Of a stretch of DNA of 64,000 nucleotides, positions 49,631-59,028 are shown piece after piece. The stretch's first letter is position 1; each line of letters opens with the position of its first letter. The position numbers and the translations under genes are program-made. Origin of the DNA: Candidatus Margulisiibacteriota bacterium (lineage in GTDB: Bacteria > Margulisbacteria > WOR-1 > O2-12-FULL-45-9 > XYB2-FULL-48-7); NCBI GenBank assembly GCA_025453605.1, contig JALOPZ010000001.1, forward strand, positions 186,001 through 250,000, in the 5' to 3' direction. The notes under the pieces were generated by a model. That model was not told the origin of the DNA, ran no database searches, and was given only the letters and a program-made list of their open reading frames with translations.

Positions 49631-52600
49631 ATGTCCTATTTAGCAGCCCGTAAAGCACTGATTGTCGGCCGGTTGGCGATCGACGTCGTTTCCAACGCCC
49701 GTCGCCAGAATGTCCGCCTGGCCGGCGGTTCCGGCCTGCACGCCGCCCTGGCCTCTTCGCTGCTGGCACCGACCGCGCTGGTCGGCACCGTCGGCAACAA
49801 TTTTCCGGCCGAAACAATGCGCGCTCTCCGCTCCCGTGTCGACCTTTCCGGCGTCACGGCCGATCGCACCCGCCCCTGCAACGAATGGGTCGGTCGGTAC
49901 GATTCGCTGGACCGGGCCAGCACGGACGCTTATCACGCCAATATCCCCGAAACCACCTTAGGCATTCCCCGTCGCCTGCTCCGCTCCGCCGCCGTCCTGA
50001 TCGGTGCCATGTCCCCCTCGCTGCAACTGGCGGTCATGGGCCAGCTGACGGCGCCGGCGGTGGTCATGATCGATACCATCCGCGGTTTCATCAACCGGGA
50101 GCCGGACCTGGTCAAGGCCGCGATCGCCCGGGCCGACATAGTGACCGTCAACGAGGAGGAGGCGCAACTGTTGACCGGAACATCAGACGTTTATCTGGCG
50201 CTTGACCGGCTGCTAGCCCTAGGGCCCAGAACCGCGATCGTTAAGCTCGGCTCTAACGGCGCAGTGATGGCCACCGGCAATCTGCTCTTCCGTGTTCCGG
50301 CGCTGAACTCTGATCCGATTGACACGACCGGCGCAGGCGACTCTTTTGCCGGGGCCTTTGTCGGTTATCTGGCGCGGCAAGCGGAACTCGGCCGCTGCCT
50401 GGATAACCTGGCGTTCGGCGAAGCCTTATTAATGGCTACGGTCATAGCCTCTTTCAGCGTGGAGGATTTTGGTTCTGAACGGTTACACACCCTGACCCCG
50501 GCAGAACTGTTCACCCGGTTCGCGGCGGCTAGATCAAGTTTGCTCGGCCAGGCCCAGCCTCTGGAGATCGCGGGGAAACTTAACGGCAATGTTTTGCTCA
50601 ACGCCGTTGACGAACGGACTAGCCCGGACACCGACCGCCTGATCGCGGCCGGGTATCAGCCTGGCGCTTACTCTTTTGACGCGCTGCCCAACGGGCCCCG
50701 CATCGACCTCTCGACCTTTTCATCCAGCCGCGCCAGCAAAAGCAAGGCGATGCACCGGCAAGCTGACGCGCGGCAACGCGCGCTTTATGACCGCTACGAA
50801 GCGGAGATCGCCAAGCTGGACCGCTCCCGGTTCACCTACGCCACACTGACCGAGACAATAATGAACGTCGGCCGGACAATAATTGCTGGTGACCAGGAAT
50901 CCGTTAAGCTAGATTCTTTCTCTGATCTGAACCGCCAGGCCACGCAATTTGGCCGTGAGGTCATCGGCACTCTGCCGCCGGAGATGACCCTGCGGGAATG
51001 GCTGACGCTGGTTGCAGCCGCTAACGCCCTGGAAATCTGGAGCGATAAGCCCCTCTATCAGACACGGGTGCAGGAGTTGAAGCAACTGGCGCGAGAGATC
51101 AAGGGCCGGCAGCCTGACCTTGATGCCAGCAAGCTCTTTGCCGCCAAGGTCTGGGACCGGCCCACGAGGGTCGTCTACTTACCGGACAACTTCGGCGAGG
51201 TCGAGATCGATCTCGCTTTTATCCTGAAACTGGCCGAGCGCTACGAACGCTCCGGCGCCGACGATTGGGAGATCGCCATCATTCCGAAAGCATTGCCCGT
51301 GCTGGTCGACATCTATCACGCGGCGCTGATCGAGACCATTACCGATCCGGCGTCGCCCCATCAGGCGCTGCGCCGCTTCCTCGACTCCGGCAAGGTCAAG
51401 ATCATTCCGGGCGGCTCCAAATCGCACGGGACCAATGCCCCACACCTTTCCCGGGAAGCAGCCGATAAATTATTGGAGGTTAAGGCGCACAACGGCGTAG
51501 TCATCGCCAAAGGCGAGGCGCACGTCCAAACCTTGAACGGCCTGGAGATCGATACTTTTCTTCTCTTTTTGGCCAAGAGCATCGACACGGTACGCATCGC
51601 CGGCATTCGGGCAGAGGGAATCGGCGTCGCTTTTGTCCCCGCCGGAGTCAAGGGGTTCGTCGGGCTGGTGGAAGGTGTCCGGCAAAACCTCGCTGATCTG
51701 CAGGCTGCGCTAGCCGCGAACCTGGATCAATCTACCCTGGAAGCGGTCAAAGCGCGGGCGTTAAGAACCGGGGAAACGTTCGTTGACGCTTTGGCCAAAC
51801 TTGGATCCAGCGAACCGTTGAACGGCGGTGAAAAGATTGCCGCTCACGTCCTGCCGATCATGCAGGATCCCCGGGTCAGCGGTTATACGCCGGTCTTCAT
51901 CGCCCGCGCCGCTATGCCGTTCAAGCTCGCCTGGGACGCTATCGCCCGGAAGCAGAAGAACGCTCCGCTCAGTCATCGACTTATGCCCAAGATCGGTCAG
52001 GTCCCGCAAAACAGGTTGTCCTCGCTGATCCGGCAACTGCTCACCCGGACGGAGGCGGCCCGGCCGGTCGGCGGTGAAACGTGGCGGAGGCTGGTAGCCG
52101 CTTTTGAGTCTCTTCCTGTGGCCGCGCAGCTGGAGATCGAACGCCGGCTTGGCTATCCGTTGGCCAACCTGGCCGGAAGATCCTGCGGTGAACTGGTAGA
52201 TCTCTTCGGCAATGTCGGCCTCGATCCCCGCGCCGAACAAGCACAGGTCATGTTTGCCCAACTGGCGGCGGACCAGACTAAACGGCCGCAGGACCGCGAT
52301 CCCGAACTGCGCGCCAGGATCAAAGAGCTGCATGCCGGAGCTAAAGGGCGGACCGAACACCTTACCCGGCCGCTGCTCAATGTCCTGCTGGCCGGGACAT
52401 CCTTCGGCCGGTTCGTCCGAAAAAACCCGGTCCTTTTCATCGATGAAGCCGGGTCGACCGGCAGCACGGTCTTTGCCGCTGAACTGCTGGTCCGGTCGTT
52501 CGCTAACAAAGCTCGCTGGAAATTCTATACCGTTCAGCCAACGAAGGATAAAAGCGGCTTGTATGACGGCGACTGCGGCCTGCCGTGCAAGCCACTCGAG

Positions 52601-53137
52601 AACGATCCCCGGCTGTACGATTTCTTTTTTGCCGGAGCAAACGCTCAGGGAACTCCCCGGCGGGTCACCTATCAGGGGGCGATCACCGCACTGACCGCCC
52701 GGCTAGATCCGCAGGTCGATCACGCGGCCAACCTGAAGGCGGCCGAATTGCGGGTTACCGCTCTGCTGCAAGAACATTACCAGGCCCTGTTTGCCGGTAT
52801 CACCCGGTTGAACAGCGAGCACGCCCGGGCGGCGCTCAAAATGATCATGCGCCGGGAACAGGGGAACGATCCACTCGTCAGCGCCATTGCCGGACTGGTG
52901 ATCAAGGAAGAGCAGATCCCCAATCACACCCAACAGCGCTACGCGATCAAGGCCGAGCTGAAGCTGCTGGCCGATCGCCTTAACACCTTGCTAGAAAGCC
53001 AGCCGGCCGTGAAGGCCGAATTAAGCGCACTCGACCGGGAGATCAGCGCTTACGATAGTATCCAGACTTTGAAAAGATGGCAAAGGAAGTTTGAACAATA
53101 CGCGGCCGAAGTGTTGAACTGGGCTAAATCTCTGTAA
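49631..53137 (+). CDS. three-part protein: PfkB kinase, DUF89-like phosphatase, PRT-like domain, 1168 aa
   Basis: Residues 1-300 are a PfkB/ribokinase-type kinase (LAGGSGLHAALASSLL, VTVNEEEAQLLTG, DTTGAGDSFAGAFVGYLA with catalytic Asp). Residues about 395-690 look like a DUF89 metal-dependent phosphatase (TLTETIMNVGRTI, VVYLPDNFGEVEIDLAFI with the DN/E/D cluster, NGVVIAKGEAHVQTLNG). Near 934, NPVLFIDEAGSTGSTVFAAELL resembles the PRPP loop of type I phosphoribosyltransferases, though without a second acidic residue in the usual place. DUF89 enzymes dephosphorylate damaged sugar phosphates, so a kinase-phosphatase couple in one chain suggests metabolite repair or a regulatory cycle. The C-terminus overlaps the convergent gene by 14 bases. 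Confidence 0.75.
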   Translation: MSYLAARKALIVGRLAIDVVSNARRQNVRLAGGSGLHAALASSLLAPTALVGTVGNNFPAETMRALRSRVDLSGVTADRTRPCNEWVGRYDSLDRASTDAYHANIPETTLGIPRRLLRSAAVLIGAMSPSLQLAVMGQLTAPAVVMIDTIRGFINREPDLVKAAIARADIVTVNEEEAQLLTGTSDVYLALDRLLALGPRTAIVKLGSNGAVMATGNLLFRVPALNSDPIDTTGAGDSFAGAFVGYLARQAELGRCLDNLAFGEALLMATVIASFSVEDFGSERLHTLTPAELFTRFAAARSSLLGQAQPLEIAGKLNGNVLLNAVDERTSPDTDRLIAAGYQPGAYSFDALPNGPRIDLSTFSSSRASKSKAMHRQADARQRALYDRYEAEIAKLDRSRFTYATLTETIMNVGRTIIAGDQESVKLDSFSDLNRQATQFGREVIGTLPPEMTLREWLTLVAAANALEIWSDKPLYQTRVQELKQLAREIKGRQPDLDASKLFAAKVWDRPTRVVYLPDNFGEVEIDLAFILKLAERYERSGADDWEIAIIPKALPVLVDIYHAALIETITDPASPHQALRRFLDSGKVKIIPGGSKSHGTNAPHLSREAADKLLEVKAHNGVVIAKGEAHVQTLNGLEIDTFLLFLAKSIDTVRIAGIRAEGIGVAFVPAGVKGFVGLVEGVRQNLADLQAALAANLDQSTLEAVKARALRTGETFVDALAKLGSSEPLNGGEKIAAHVLPIMQDPRVSGYTPVFIARAAMPFKLAWDAIARKQKNAPLSHRLMPKIGQVPQNRLSSLIRQLLTRTEAARPVGGETWRRLVAAFESLPVAAQLEIERRLGYPLANLAGRSCGELVDLFGNVGLDPRAEQAQVMFAQLAADQTKRPQDRDPELRARIKELHAGAKGRTEHLTRPLLNVLLAGTSFGRFVRKNPVLFIDEAGSTGSTVFAAELLVRSFANKARWKFYTVQPTKDKSGLYDGDCGLPCKPLENDPRLYDFFFAGANAQGTPRRVTYQGAITALTARLDPQVDHAANLKAAELRVTALLQEHYQALFAGITRLNSEHARAALKMIMRREQGNDPLVSAIAGLVIKEEQIPNHTQQRYAIKAELKLLADRLNTLLESQPAVKAELSALDREISAYDSIQTLKRWQRKFEQYAAEVLNWAKSL

Positions 53138-55250
53138 TAAAGTATTTTGAAACGATCCCGCTGAACCGAAAATTGATCTCTCTTGCTCCCCCGATCCCAT
53201 TCTCATTGATCGAGATCTGCAGCCCCGGCAGTTCGGGATAAACGCGGTTGCCGACGATTTGTGGCGGTGTCTTGAACTCAGCAAAGAGCTGGGCCAGGAT
53301 CAACGCCGCCGCCTGGCAATTATCCTTTCTCATAACATATTCACCATTGGCGCCCACGAAACAAAACCGTTTGGCCTGGCCAGGCTCGAACAATTGGGCC
53401 AGGCGGGTGGTAAAGAGGAGAAAATTAAATAAGGCCGCGTTCGGCTTTTCGGTCAGGCCGGGCTGGATCGTCCCCTCCGGCGTCACCCGCGCCAGATAAT
53501 TGCCGGCCGGATAAGGAAAGCTCTCGACCAGGTGAACGCTGGTTTCGAGCAGCCGCTTCTCGTCCGCCGTCATTTTACCCGCGGCGATCAGTTCGTCCAT
53601 CCGGCGGTTGATCATCTGCCAGTAGTGGCCGAACCCGGGCTTGGCGTCCATCTCGGGATCGGAAATACCAAGGAACATGCCCAGATATTGGCGATTTAAG
53701 GCCGGGATATGGGCCGCGACCTGTTCGGTCACTCGCTGCCAGCTTACCCCGCCGCTGCGGAAAGCCTCCAGCAAGAGATTGCGGCTCGCCAGGATGCTCC
53801 CGAACTTGAGATTGGTCAGCGCCGCGCCATACGGGGAAATGTCGGCAATCGTCAAGAGGAACAGGCTATCCAGTAGAACCAGCGCCCGGGCCTGATCGAT
53901 CATGCCCGCCGGCGCGACAAAGGCCCTGACTTCAGGATCATTGACAAAATTGAGCAGCGCCTGCGCGGAATAATCGGGCAGCAGCCCGGTGGTCAAGACA
54001 ATATGGTGGCGCATTACTATCCGGCAGATGGCCTTGAGGTCCGCCGAAACCGGAACGTCGCCCAGTAAATTGAGCCGGTCCATGAACTCGTAACTTCTTT
54101 CCGGATGCATGTAGCACTCCCACGCCTTGGTCGCGTCGTGGAGTAGCCCCAGGAGAAGCAGATGCTGGTCGGAATAGCGCGCGCCAATGGTCAGCATGTT
54201 CCCGATGTTCCTTTCCGCCCGCAGCCGGTCGCCCTTCGCCGCCAGCTTGCCGATCCCCCGGGATTCGCTGAGCAGCTGCGGCAGTGATTCCCGGTTCTGC
54301 ATGATGCCGGAAGTGACCGCCAGAATGTGCGCTTGGGCCTCTTGGATCAATTGTTCCCGTTCAGCCGTCGGCGGCTGGACACCATGGTAAACGTGATGGA
54401 TCGCGCGGAGCATGGCCAAAAGCTCAGCGGCTAACAATGTTTTTATCCCGCCCATGTTAGTCTCGTAAGTGGTCAGGTTCAAACCGGCAGCAGCGCCGGC
54501 AGTTTTGGCAAATAATTTTCTCCCCAGGTAGCGGGCCAGCAATACTTCCGGGGTACTTTTGATCGGCACCAGCTCAAGTTTGCCGGTCGTCCGTCCCTCT
54601 CTGGCCGCTTGGACGTAATCTTTGAGCGCCTGGGTCTGTCCGGAGACGGAGACCGATTCATGATCGTAATATGGCGCCCGGCCATCGTAAGCCGACAGCG
54701 CCTCCAGCGAGATCTTGGCCAACCGGTCCGCTCCGTCACGCCCCTCTTCCCGGGCCCGTTTTTCAATCCGCCGGCTTATTTCCGCCAGCCGCTCCGCTGG
54801 TGTTCCCGGCAGTCTGACCAGGACCGACCGAAAGGTCACGTCCGAGCGGCCTTGAAAATGGGCACGCAGACTGCTCATCAGCGAGGCGCCGACCACAACC
54901 ACCACATCCTTGCCGGCCGCGGTCAACGCCGCCAGCTGGGCCCGGTTGACGCCGTAATAAGCGCCATAGCCCCCCTCGCAGCCGATGATCTCGCCTTGCC
55001 GCAGGCCGGACATATAAGCATCTTCCGACGCGAAATGATAATCTTTGCCGGGGACCTCGCCGCCGGCAGGCGGACGGGTGGTGGTCAAGACCAACGGCGC
55101 AAAATTAAGGTCGGCAACCAGCTTGCGGGCAATTGTGCTCTTGCCCGAACCGGTGTAGCCGGAGATCGCGATGATCACCGGCCGGCGCGGCTGGACCGGG
55201 CCGCCGCGGCCGTTAACGGAACTGCTGGCTAGGAGCGGATGGATCCTCAT
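53124..55250 (-). CDS. guanylate-kinase-like P-loop domain fused to HD domain, 708 aa
   Basis: The N-terminal 200 residues follow guanylate kinase: PVIIAISGYTGSGKSTIARK (Walker A), LVLTTTRPPAGGEVPGKDYHF (GMP-binding region), YYGVNRAQL. About 290-500 is an HD domain: TIGARYSDQHLLLLGLLHDATKAWE, IVMRHHIVLTTGLL, ALVLLDSLFLLTIADISPYG, i.e. H, HD, HH and D in order, suggesting a metal phosphohydrolase. The last 200 residues are unknown. Such pairing would suit a nucleotide or nucleotide-messenger enzyme. Start: ATG 55250 (TTG 55256 possible), ten bases after the -10 part of a sigma-28-like site. Confidence 0.72.
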   Translation of the reverse strand: MRIHPLLASSSVNGRGGPVQPRRPVIIAISGYTGSGKSTIARKLVADLNFAPLVLTTTRPPAGGEVPGKDYHFASEDAYMSGLRQGEIIGCEGGYGAYYGVNRAQLAALTAAGKDVVVVVGASLMSSLRAHFQGRSDVTFRSVLVRLPGTPAERLAEISRRIEKRAREEGRDGADRLAKISLEALSAYDGRAPYYDHESVSVSGQTQALKDYVQAAREGRTTGKLELVPIKSTPEVLLARYLGRKLFAKTAGAAAGLNLTTYETNMGGIKTLLAAELLAMLRAIHHVYHGVQPPTAEREQLIQEAQAHILAVTSGIMQNRESLPQLLSESRGIGKLAAKGDRLRAERNIGNMLTIGARYSDQHLLLLGLLHDATKAWECYMHPERSYEFMDRLNLLGDVPVSADLKAICRIVMRHHIVLTTGLLPDYSAQALLNFVNDPEVRAFVAPAGMIDQARALVLLDSLFLLTIADISPYGAALTNLKFGSILASRNLLLEAFRSGGVSWQRVTEQVAAHIPALNRQYLGMFLGISDPEMDAKPGFGHYWQMINRRMDELIAAGKMTADEKRLLETSVHLVESFPYPAGNYLARVTPEGTIQPGLTEKPNAALFNFLLFTTRLAQLFEPGQAKRFCFVGANGEYVMRKDNCQAAALILAQLFAEFKTPPQIVGNRVYPELPGLQISINENGIGGAREINFRFSGIVSKYFITEI

Positions 55251-55259
55251 TGCCAATAT

Positions 55260-55287
55260 TCATCGGTAGTGACGCAGTCGAATTTCA
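55260..55287 (-). promoter_or_regulatory. sigma-28-like promoter, TGAAATT-N15-CGATGA
   Basis: Minus strand TGAAATT (55287-55281), 15 bases, CGATGA (55265-55260). The -35 half overlaps the stop region of the upstream gene. Confidence 0.6.
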
Positions 55288-57870
55288 ATAGACTTTCAAC
55301 GCCGTGATCCGGCAATGAGCCAGCCGTTCCAGCCGGACGATCATCTTCGACAGGTCATATAAATTAGTGGGTCTGCCCAGGAGCTGGGCGATGATCTCCA
55401 GCCGACGTGCCCGGTCTTTGTTCCGATGTGCGAATTCGATCTTGAAGAGGCCGGCATAATTTTCCACGGTATCCTTATGGACATCGATGATCGGCTGCGA
55501 CTGGCTGCTCTTATTGACCAGGACCTTGGCGATCCCCAGAAGATCGGCGAACCGCTGCATGATCTCGGCCCGCTGGACAACAAATTTTTCTTTTTCGCTC
55601 CTTCTCCCCCCGGCTTCACCCGTGTGCTCATCGGTCAATTGCAGATTGGGGACGCCGACCAGGTCGGAGATAACGTTCAGGCTCCAGAAATTGACCCCGG
55701 GGCCGGCGCGCTCGATCGCCTGCGCCACCCACGTCAACTCCACGTCCACGGTCCCGATCTGCCGCGCCCGCTGCTCCGCCAGCCAGCGCGGCGTCTCATC
55801 ATAAGGGGCGTCGACCACAATATGTTCGACCTCTCGGAAATGCCCCCTCCCACCGGCCGCCATCAGGTTCAGGCGTTCGGACCGGACAGAGAGATCCCCT
55901 TCACTATTGTGGAACAGCACCGGCACCACCATCTCTCCCTGCGGCGGCACCAGTTGATCGCTCTGCATTAAAGCAGTGATTTTTTCCTGGCTCAGGCCAA
56001 GCTCCTTGAGCCAGCCGACCATACCGGAGAAAAGGATATTCCTGGCGCCGGCGGCAATAACATAGTTAGCCAGGTGATAAGCGGTCTCGCCGTAAGGAAC
56101 GTCGACCAGCAGCAGCTCTTTCTCCCGGTTCTGGTCATCTCTAAAACTGACCTTCTGGCAGGTAAAGATGGGGGTCGGGATCTTTTCGCCCACCTCAACG
56201 TCAAACGGAAAGACCCGCAGGTTGTGCAGTTCAGGAATGATCCGGTGCTCCCGGTCGATCGAAGCCACCAGCTCGTCCAGGCGGATCAGGGCGATCAAGT
56301 GCGCCGGATCAGAATACAGTTGAGCCGGGTCGAGCGCCAACAGCTCTTTCAGCCTCGGTTTCTCCGTTTCGAAAACGGCCTGGATCTTTCTGGCCAGTTC
56401 TTGATAGCGCTGGCGCAACTCCGGGTCAGAGGACCGCTCGGCCGCCGCCGCCAGCCGCCGCACGACCCCCAGGTAATCGTCTGTGCCGGCCAGCGCATTG
56501 CGCTGTTTGAATTCCCGAAATTCGCCGATCATGGTCCGCAAGCCGTCCAGCTCCGGCTGATGGTAGCGCTCTTTCATGAGTTCCAGCTCTTTTTCCAGCG
56601 CGCAATAGCGCTGAGCGCGCAGTTCATTGAGCGAATGCAGGACCGGCACAGATCCCCGCAGGTCAAACATCTCACTATAGCGGCCAGACCATTCCTCGAG
56701 CGCTCTGGCCGCCTCCGGTACCCGCAGTTTCAACGCCGCCAGCGCGGCTGGCAGGTCCCGCGCCAGGCCGCGGAGGTATTCAACCATGTAACGGTGCTTT
56801 TTCACCAGCCGGCGGAACGACCCCCGGTTACCCATGATCACCGTCTCCGGCACTTTGCCGACGAACAGCTCCATTGTCTCCCTGACCTGGTCGGCCGGGC
56901 TGCGGAAGTACTGGCATCTGATCACCTGGTCCTCGCCCACTCCGCTCCGCCGCAGCATCTTTTGACAGTGCAGCTCCCGCCCGGGGTCGGCCATCACCAG
57001 CGCATACTTATATTGCCCGTCCCGGACGGCGATATAGGCCTCAAAAAAGCTTTCCTTCATCTTGAAATTGAAGACCCGATAACCCTGGCGGGAAAGCGCC
57101 GCCTCCAAGTCGAGCGGGTACCCCCAGTGGAGTTCGACCGTGGCGCCGCTTTTCTTGGCGTCCGCCACGATCGCCTGCACCACCGGCGAATATTTCTTGG
57201 CGTTATACTTGTCAAACCCAAAAGCGGCCAGATCATCCGGCGTGAATTCGTCGCGCTTGACCCGCTCGTCATAGCCGCCGTAGACCACCGGCTTCGCCGT
57301 CGGCCGGTTCCGGTCGTCGGTCTGGTCGCACAGAACGCAGCGGGCGGCGTCCATCGCGGCTTGCAAACCCTCCAGCGCCGTGATGTTTACCCCGTGCTGC
57401 CGACCGAGATCGGCCAGTCGATTTATCCCCAGCAGGTCAGCCTGCTTCAGGACCAGCCTGCTTACTGAAGAACGGACCGTCCCGGTCGCGGCGGTGATCA
57501 CGACCCGGACCGGTATCCCAAAGGGGGCGATCATTTCCCGATTAGCGGCAATATAGTCCAAAGCCCGGCCGATCGTTTCAGACGCCACCCCTTTCTGCAC
57601 GGTCAGGAACAACTCGCGGCCCGGAGCAAAAAGGAGCTTGTTGCGGGCGGCCGCCTTCTGGATGTCTTGCATCTGCGCCGCGCTAAAATGTCCCCAGGCG
57701 CCCTGGTTGCGGATAATGATGCCGTTGTCCCCCCGCCAGCGATTGGCTAGCTGATCGATGGGCGCATGGCGGAGTTTTTCGTAGGCGGTCGCTTTGACCC
57801 GATAATAGGCGCGGGTCCAATATCGGGGACCGAGTTTAAAGGCTGTAACCGCGTTGTTAAATATTGCCAT
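55285..57870 (-). CDS. large protein with nucleoside-phosphorylase-like C-terminal region, 861 aa
   Basis: The N-terminal 550 residues are not recognised; they contain CVLCDQTDDRNRP and a charged helical middle (390-530). Between about 580 and 780 the pattern recalls the PNP/UDP phosphorylase and MTA nucleosidase fold: LLLVDVPYGETAYHLANYVIAAGARNILFSGMVGWLKE (for the G-G-A-R-x-I-x-x-G-x-x-G element), then GTVDVELTWVAQAIERAGPG and FWSLNVISDLVG, as in the family's VDMEsaa...isD. This is inferred from motif spacing only. No signal peptide; the first 30 residues are basic and amphipathic. It has its own sigma-28-like promoter, divergent from the 58021 gene. Confidence 0.6.
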   Translation of the reverse strand: MAIFNNAVTAFKLGPRYWTRAYYRVKATAYEKLRHAPIDQLANRWRGDNGIIIRNQGAWGHFSAAQMQDIQKAAARNKLLFAPGRELFLTVQKGVASETIGRALDYIAANREMIAPFGIPVRVVITAATGTVRSSVSRLVLKQADLLGINRLADLGRQHGVNITALEGLQAAMDAARCVLCDQTDDRNRPTAKPVVYGGYDERVKRDEFTPDDLAAFGFDKYNAKKYSPVVQAIVADAKKSGATVELHWGYPLDLEAALSRQGYRVFNFKMKESFFEAYIAVRDGQYKYALVMADPGRELHCQKMLRRSGVGEDQVIRCQYFRSPADQVRETMELFVGKVPETVIMGNRGSFRRLVKKHRYMVEYLRGLARDLPAALAALKLRVPEAARALEEWSGRYSEMFDLRGSVPVLHSLNELRAQRYCALEKELELMKERYHQPELDGLRTMIGEFREFKQRNALAGTDDYLGVVRRLAAAAERSSDPELRQRYQELARKIQAVFETEKPRLKELLALDPAQLYSDPAHLIALIRLDELVASIDREHRIIPELHNLRVFPFDVEVGEKIPTPIFTCQKVSFRDDQNREKELLLVDVPYGETAYHLANYVIAAGARNILFSGMVGWLKELGLSQEKITALMQSDQLVPPQGEMVVPVLFHNSEGDLSVRSERLNLMAAGGRGHFREVEHIVVDAPYDETPRWLAEQRARQIGTVDVELTWVAQAIERAGPGVNFWSLNVISDLVGVPNLQLTDEHTGEAGGRRSEKEKFVVQRAEIMQRFADLLGIAKVLVNKSSQSQPIIDVHKDTVENYAGLFKIEFAHRNKDRARRLEIIAQLLGRPTNLYDLSKMIVRLERLAHCRITALKVY

Positions 57871-57912
57871 CTGAATCTTGTTCCTTTTCGGGAATCTGTT
57901 CTTTCCATATAT

Positions 57913-57940
57913 ATATCGTTATTTCGGCAAGTAAATTTCA
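57913..57940 (-). promoter_or_regulatory. sigma-28-like promoter, TGAAATT-N15-CGATAT
   Basis: Minus strand TGAAATT (57940-57934), 15 bases, CGATAT (57918-57913), 42 bases before ATG 57870; AAAAGGAA in the leader may be the ribosome site. Confidence 0.7.
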
Positions 57941-57973
57941 GTTTATCAATTTTAGACAGGGTCCCATTTTGAC

Positions 57974-58001
57974 CGAAATTTCCCGCACAAACTAACGATA
58001 G
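57974..58001 (+). promoter_or_regulatory. sigma-28-like promoter, CGAAATT-N15-CGATAG
   Basis: CGAAATT (57974-57980), 15 bases, CGATAG (57996-58001), 19 bases before GTG 58021. Divergently paired with 57913-57940. Confidence 0.6.
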
Positions 58002-58020
58002 ATATTTGAGGCATTAGATC

Positions 58021-58971
58021 GTGGGCATATTTTCTTCACAACAAGTGACCCGTTCCGGCCAGGCCGGCAACCGGCCGGGCTCAGTCCACGGTCGTCCTGT
58101 CGGCGGGCAACCGTTACCGCTAACGCCCGGTCGTTTACTGACCGATCAGGTCGTACTTTCTCGGCCCGGTCAATTGACCAGGGAACTGCAACGACAATCG
58201 TTGCTCGGTCCGCTCGCTAAGCTGACCGCTACCTCTGCCGTCGGCGCAGCGGTTTATGGCCTGTCAGTATTAACAACACTTTCTCTTCCGGTCGCCACGA
58301 TCGCAGTGGTCGGCGCCCTGGCGCTGATCCGATTTATTTGGGTTGCCTACCACCCTCTGCCCACGATCAAAAGCCCGACCCCGGCCGCACCGAAATCAGA
58401 CCCGAAGCCAAAGGCTCCCCCTGATCCGACTCTTGGCCCATTGCAGTTTGCCGTAATCGCCCACGCTGACAAACACTGGTCCGCAGCCCTTAAAGTCTTA
58501 CCCGACCTGCTGAGGGCTGGCTTGGACCAGCAACAGATCGTTGCACTGACCGCCCGTCTGGTCGCCAACGACCCGCGCTCGGCGACCGCCGACTTCAAAG
58601 CCTTGCCGGCAATCTGCAAAAGCAAAACGATCGCAAAATTGGGCCCGGCCGATCAGGCGTCGCTGCTGACCGGGGCCAGCGAGATCGGCCAGCGCTACGC
58701 CAACGTCGCCTTTACGGTCCTGTCGCCTGCTCTGGACGCCGGCTTGAAGATCCCGCAAGTCCTGGAGCTGCTCAAGCTGTTCACGGCGATCAAACCGAAG
58801 GACGCCTATTTGTATTATCAAACTCTCCCCGCAGTGCTGAAGAAAGCGGCCGAAGTCAAATTACCGCCGGAGCAGCTGCTGGAAAACGTCCGGCCAATCG
58901 CTCTTTTGCCGCACCGCAAAGCCCTGCCCGCCCTCAACGACTTGCCGAAAACCTTCCCCAAAAAAACGTAA
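58021..58971 (+). CDS. uncharacterised membrane protein with helical-repeat domain, 316 aa
   Basis: GTG start. A disordered Gly/Pro/Arg-rich head (1-55), a hydrophobic pair of helices (about 66-110, LTATSAVGAAVYGLSVLTTL and VATIAVVGALALIRFIWVAY), a Pro/Lys-rich linker (KSPTPAAPKSDPKPKAPPDP), and a helical domain with repeating blocks such as ALKVLPDLLRAGLDQQQIVAL, AFTVLSPALDAGLKIPQVLELL and YYQTLPAVLKKAAEVKLPPEQLL, reminiscent of HEAT/TPR-type or SWIM-repeat solenoids. Possibly a membrane-anchored scaffold. Function unknown. Confidence 0.7.
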   Translation: MGIFSSQQVTRSGQAGNRPGSVHGRPVGGQPLPLTPGRLLTDQVVLSRPGQLTRELQRQSLLGPLAKLTATSAVGAAVYGLSVLTTLSLPVATIAVVGALALIRFIWVAYHPLPTIKSPTPAAPKSDPKPKAPPDPTLGPLQFAVIAHADKHWSAALKVLPDLLRAGLDQQQIVALTARLVANDPRSATADFKALPAICKSKTIAKLGPADQASLLTGASEIGQRYANVAFTVLSPALDAGLKIPQVLELLKLFTAIKPKDAYLYYQTLPAVLKKAAEVKLPPEQLLENVRPIALLPHRKALPALNDLPKTFPKKT

Positions 58972-58978
58972 ATTGCCC

Positions 58979-59006
58979 TGAAATTCTCCGCCGTTTTTGC
59001 CGATAT
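58979..59006 (+). promoter_or_regulatory. sigma-28-like promoter, TGAAATT-N15-CGATAT
   Basis: TGAAATT (58979-58985), 15 bases, CGATAT (59001-59006) inside TGCCGATATATATA. It drives the 1326-aa gene and followers. Confidence 0.72.
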
Positions 59007-59028
59007 ATATATGAGAAGAGGCAAACAG

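Noticed and set aside
56074..57468. 464-aa open frame on the plus strand
   Set aside because: Shadow of the 861-aa minus-strand gene, which has a start, promoter and motif support.
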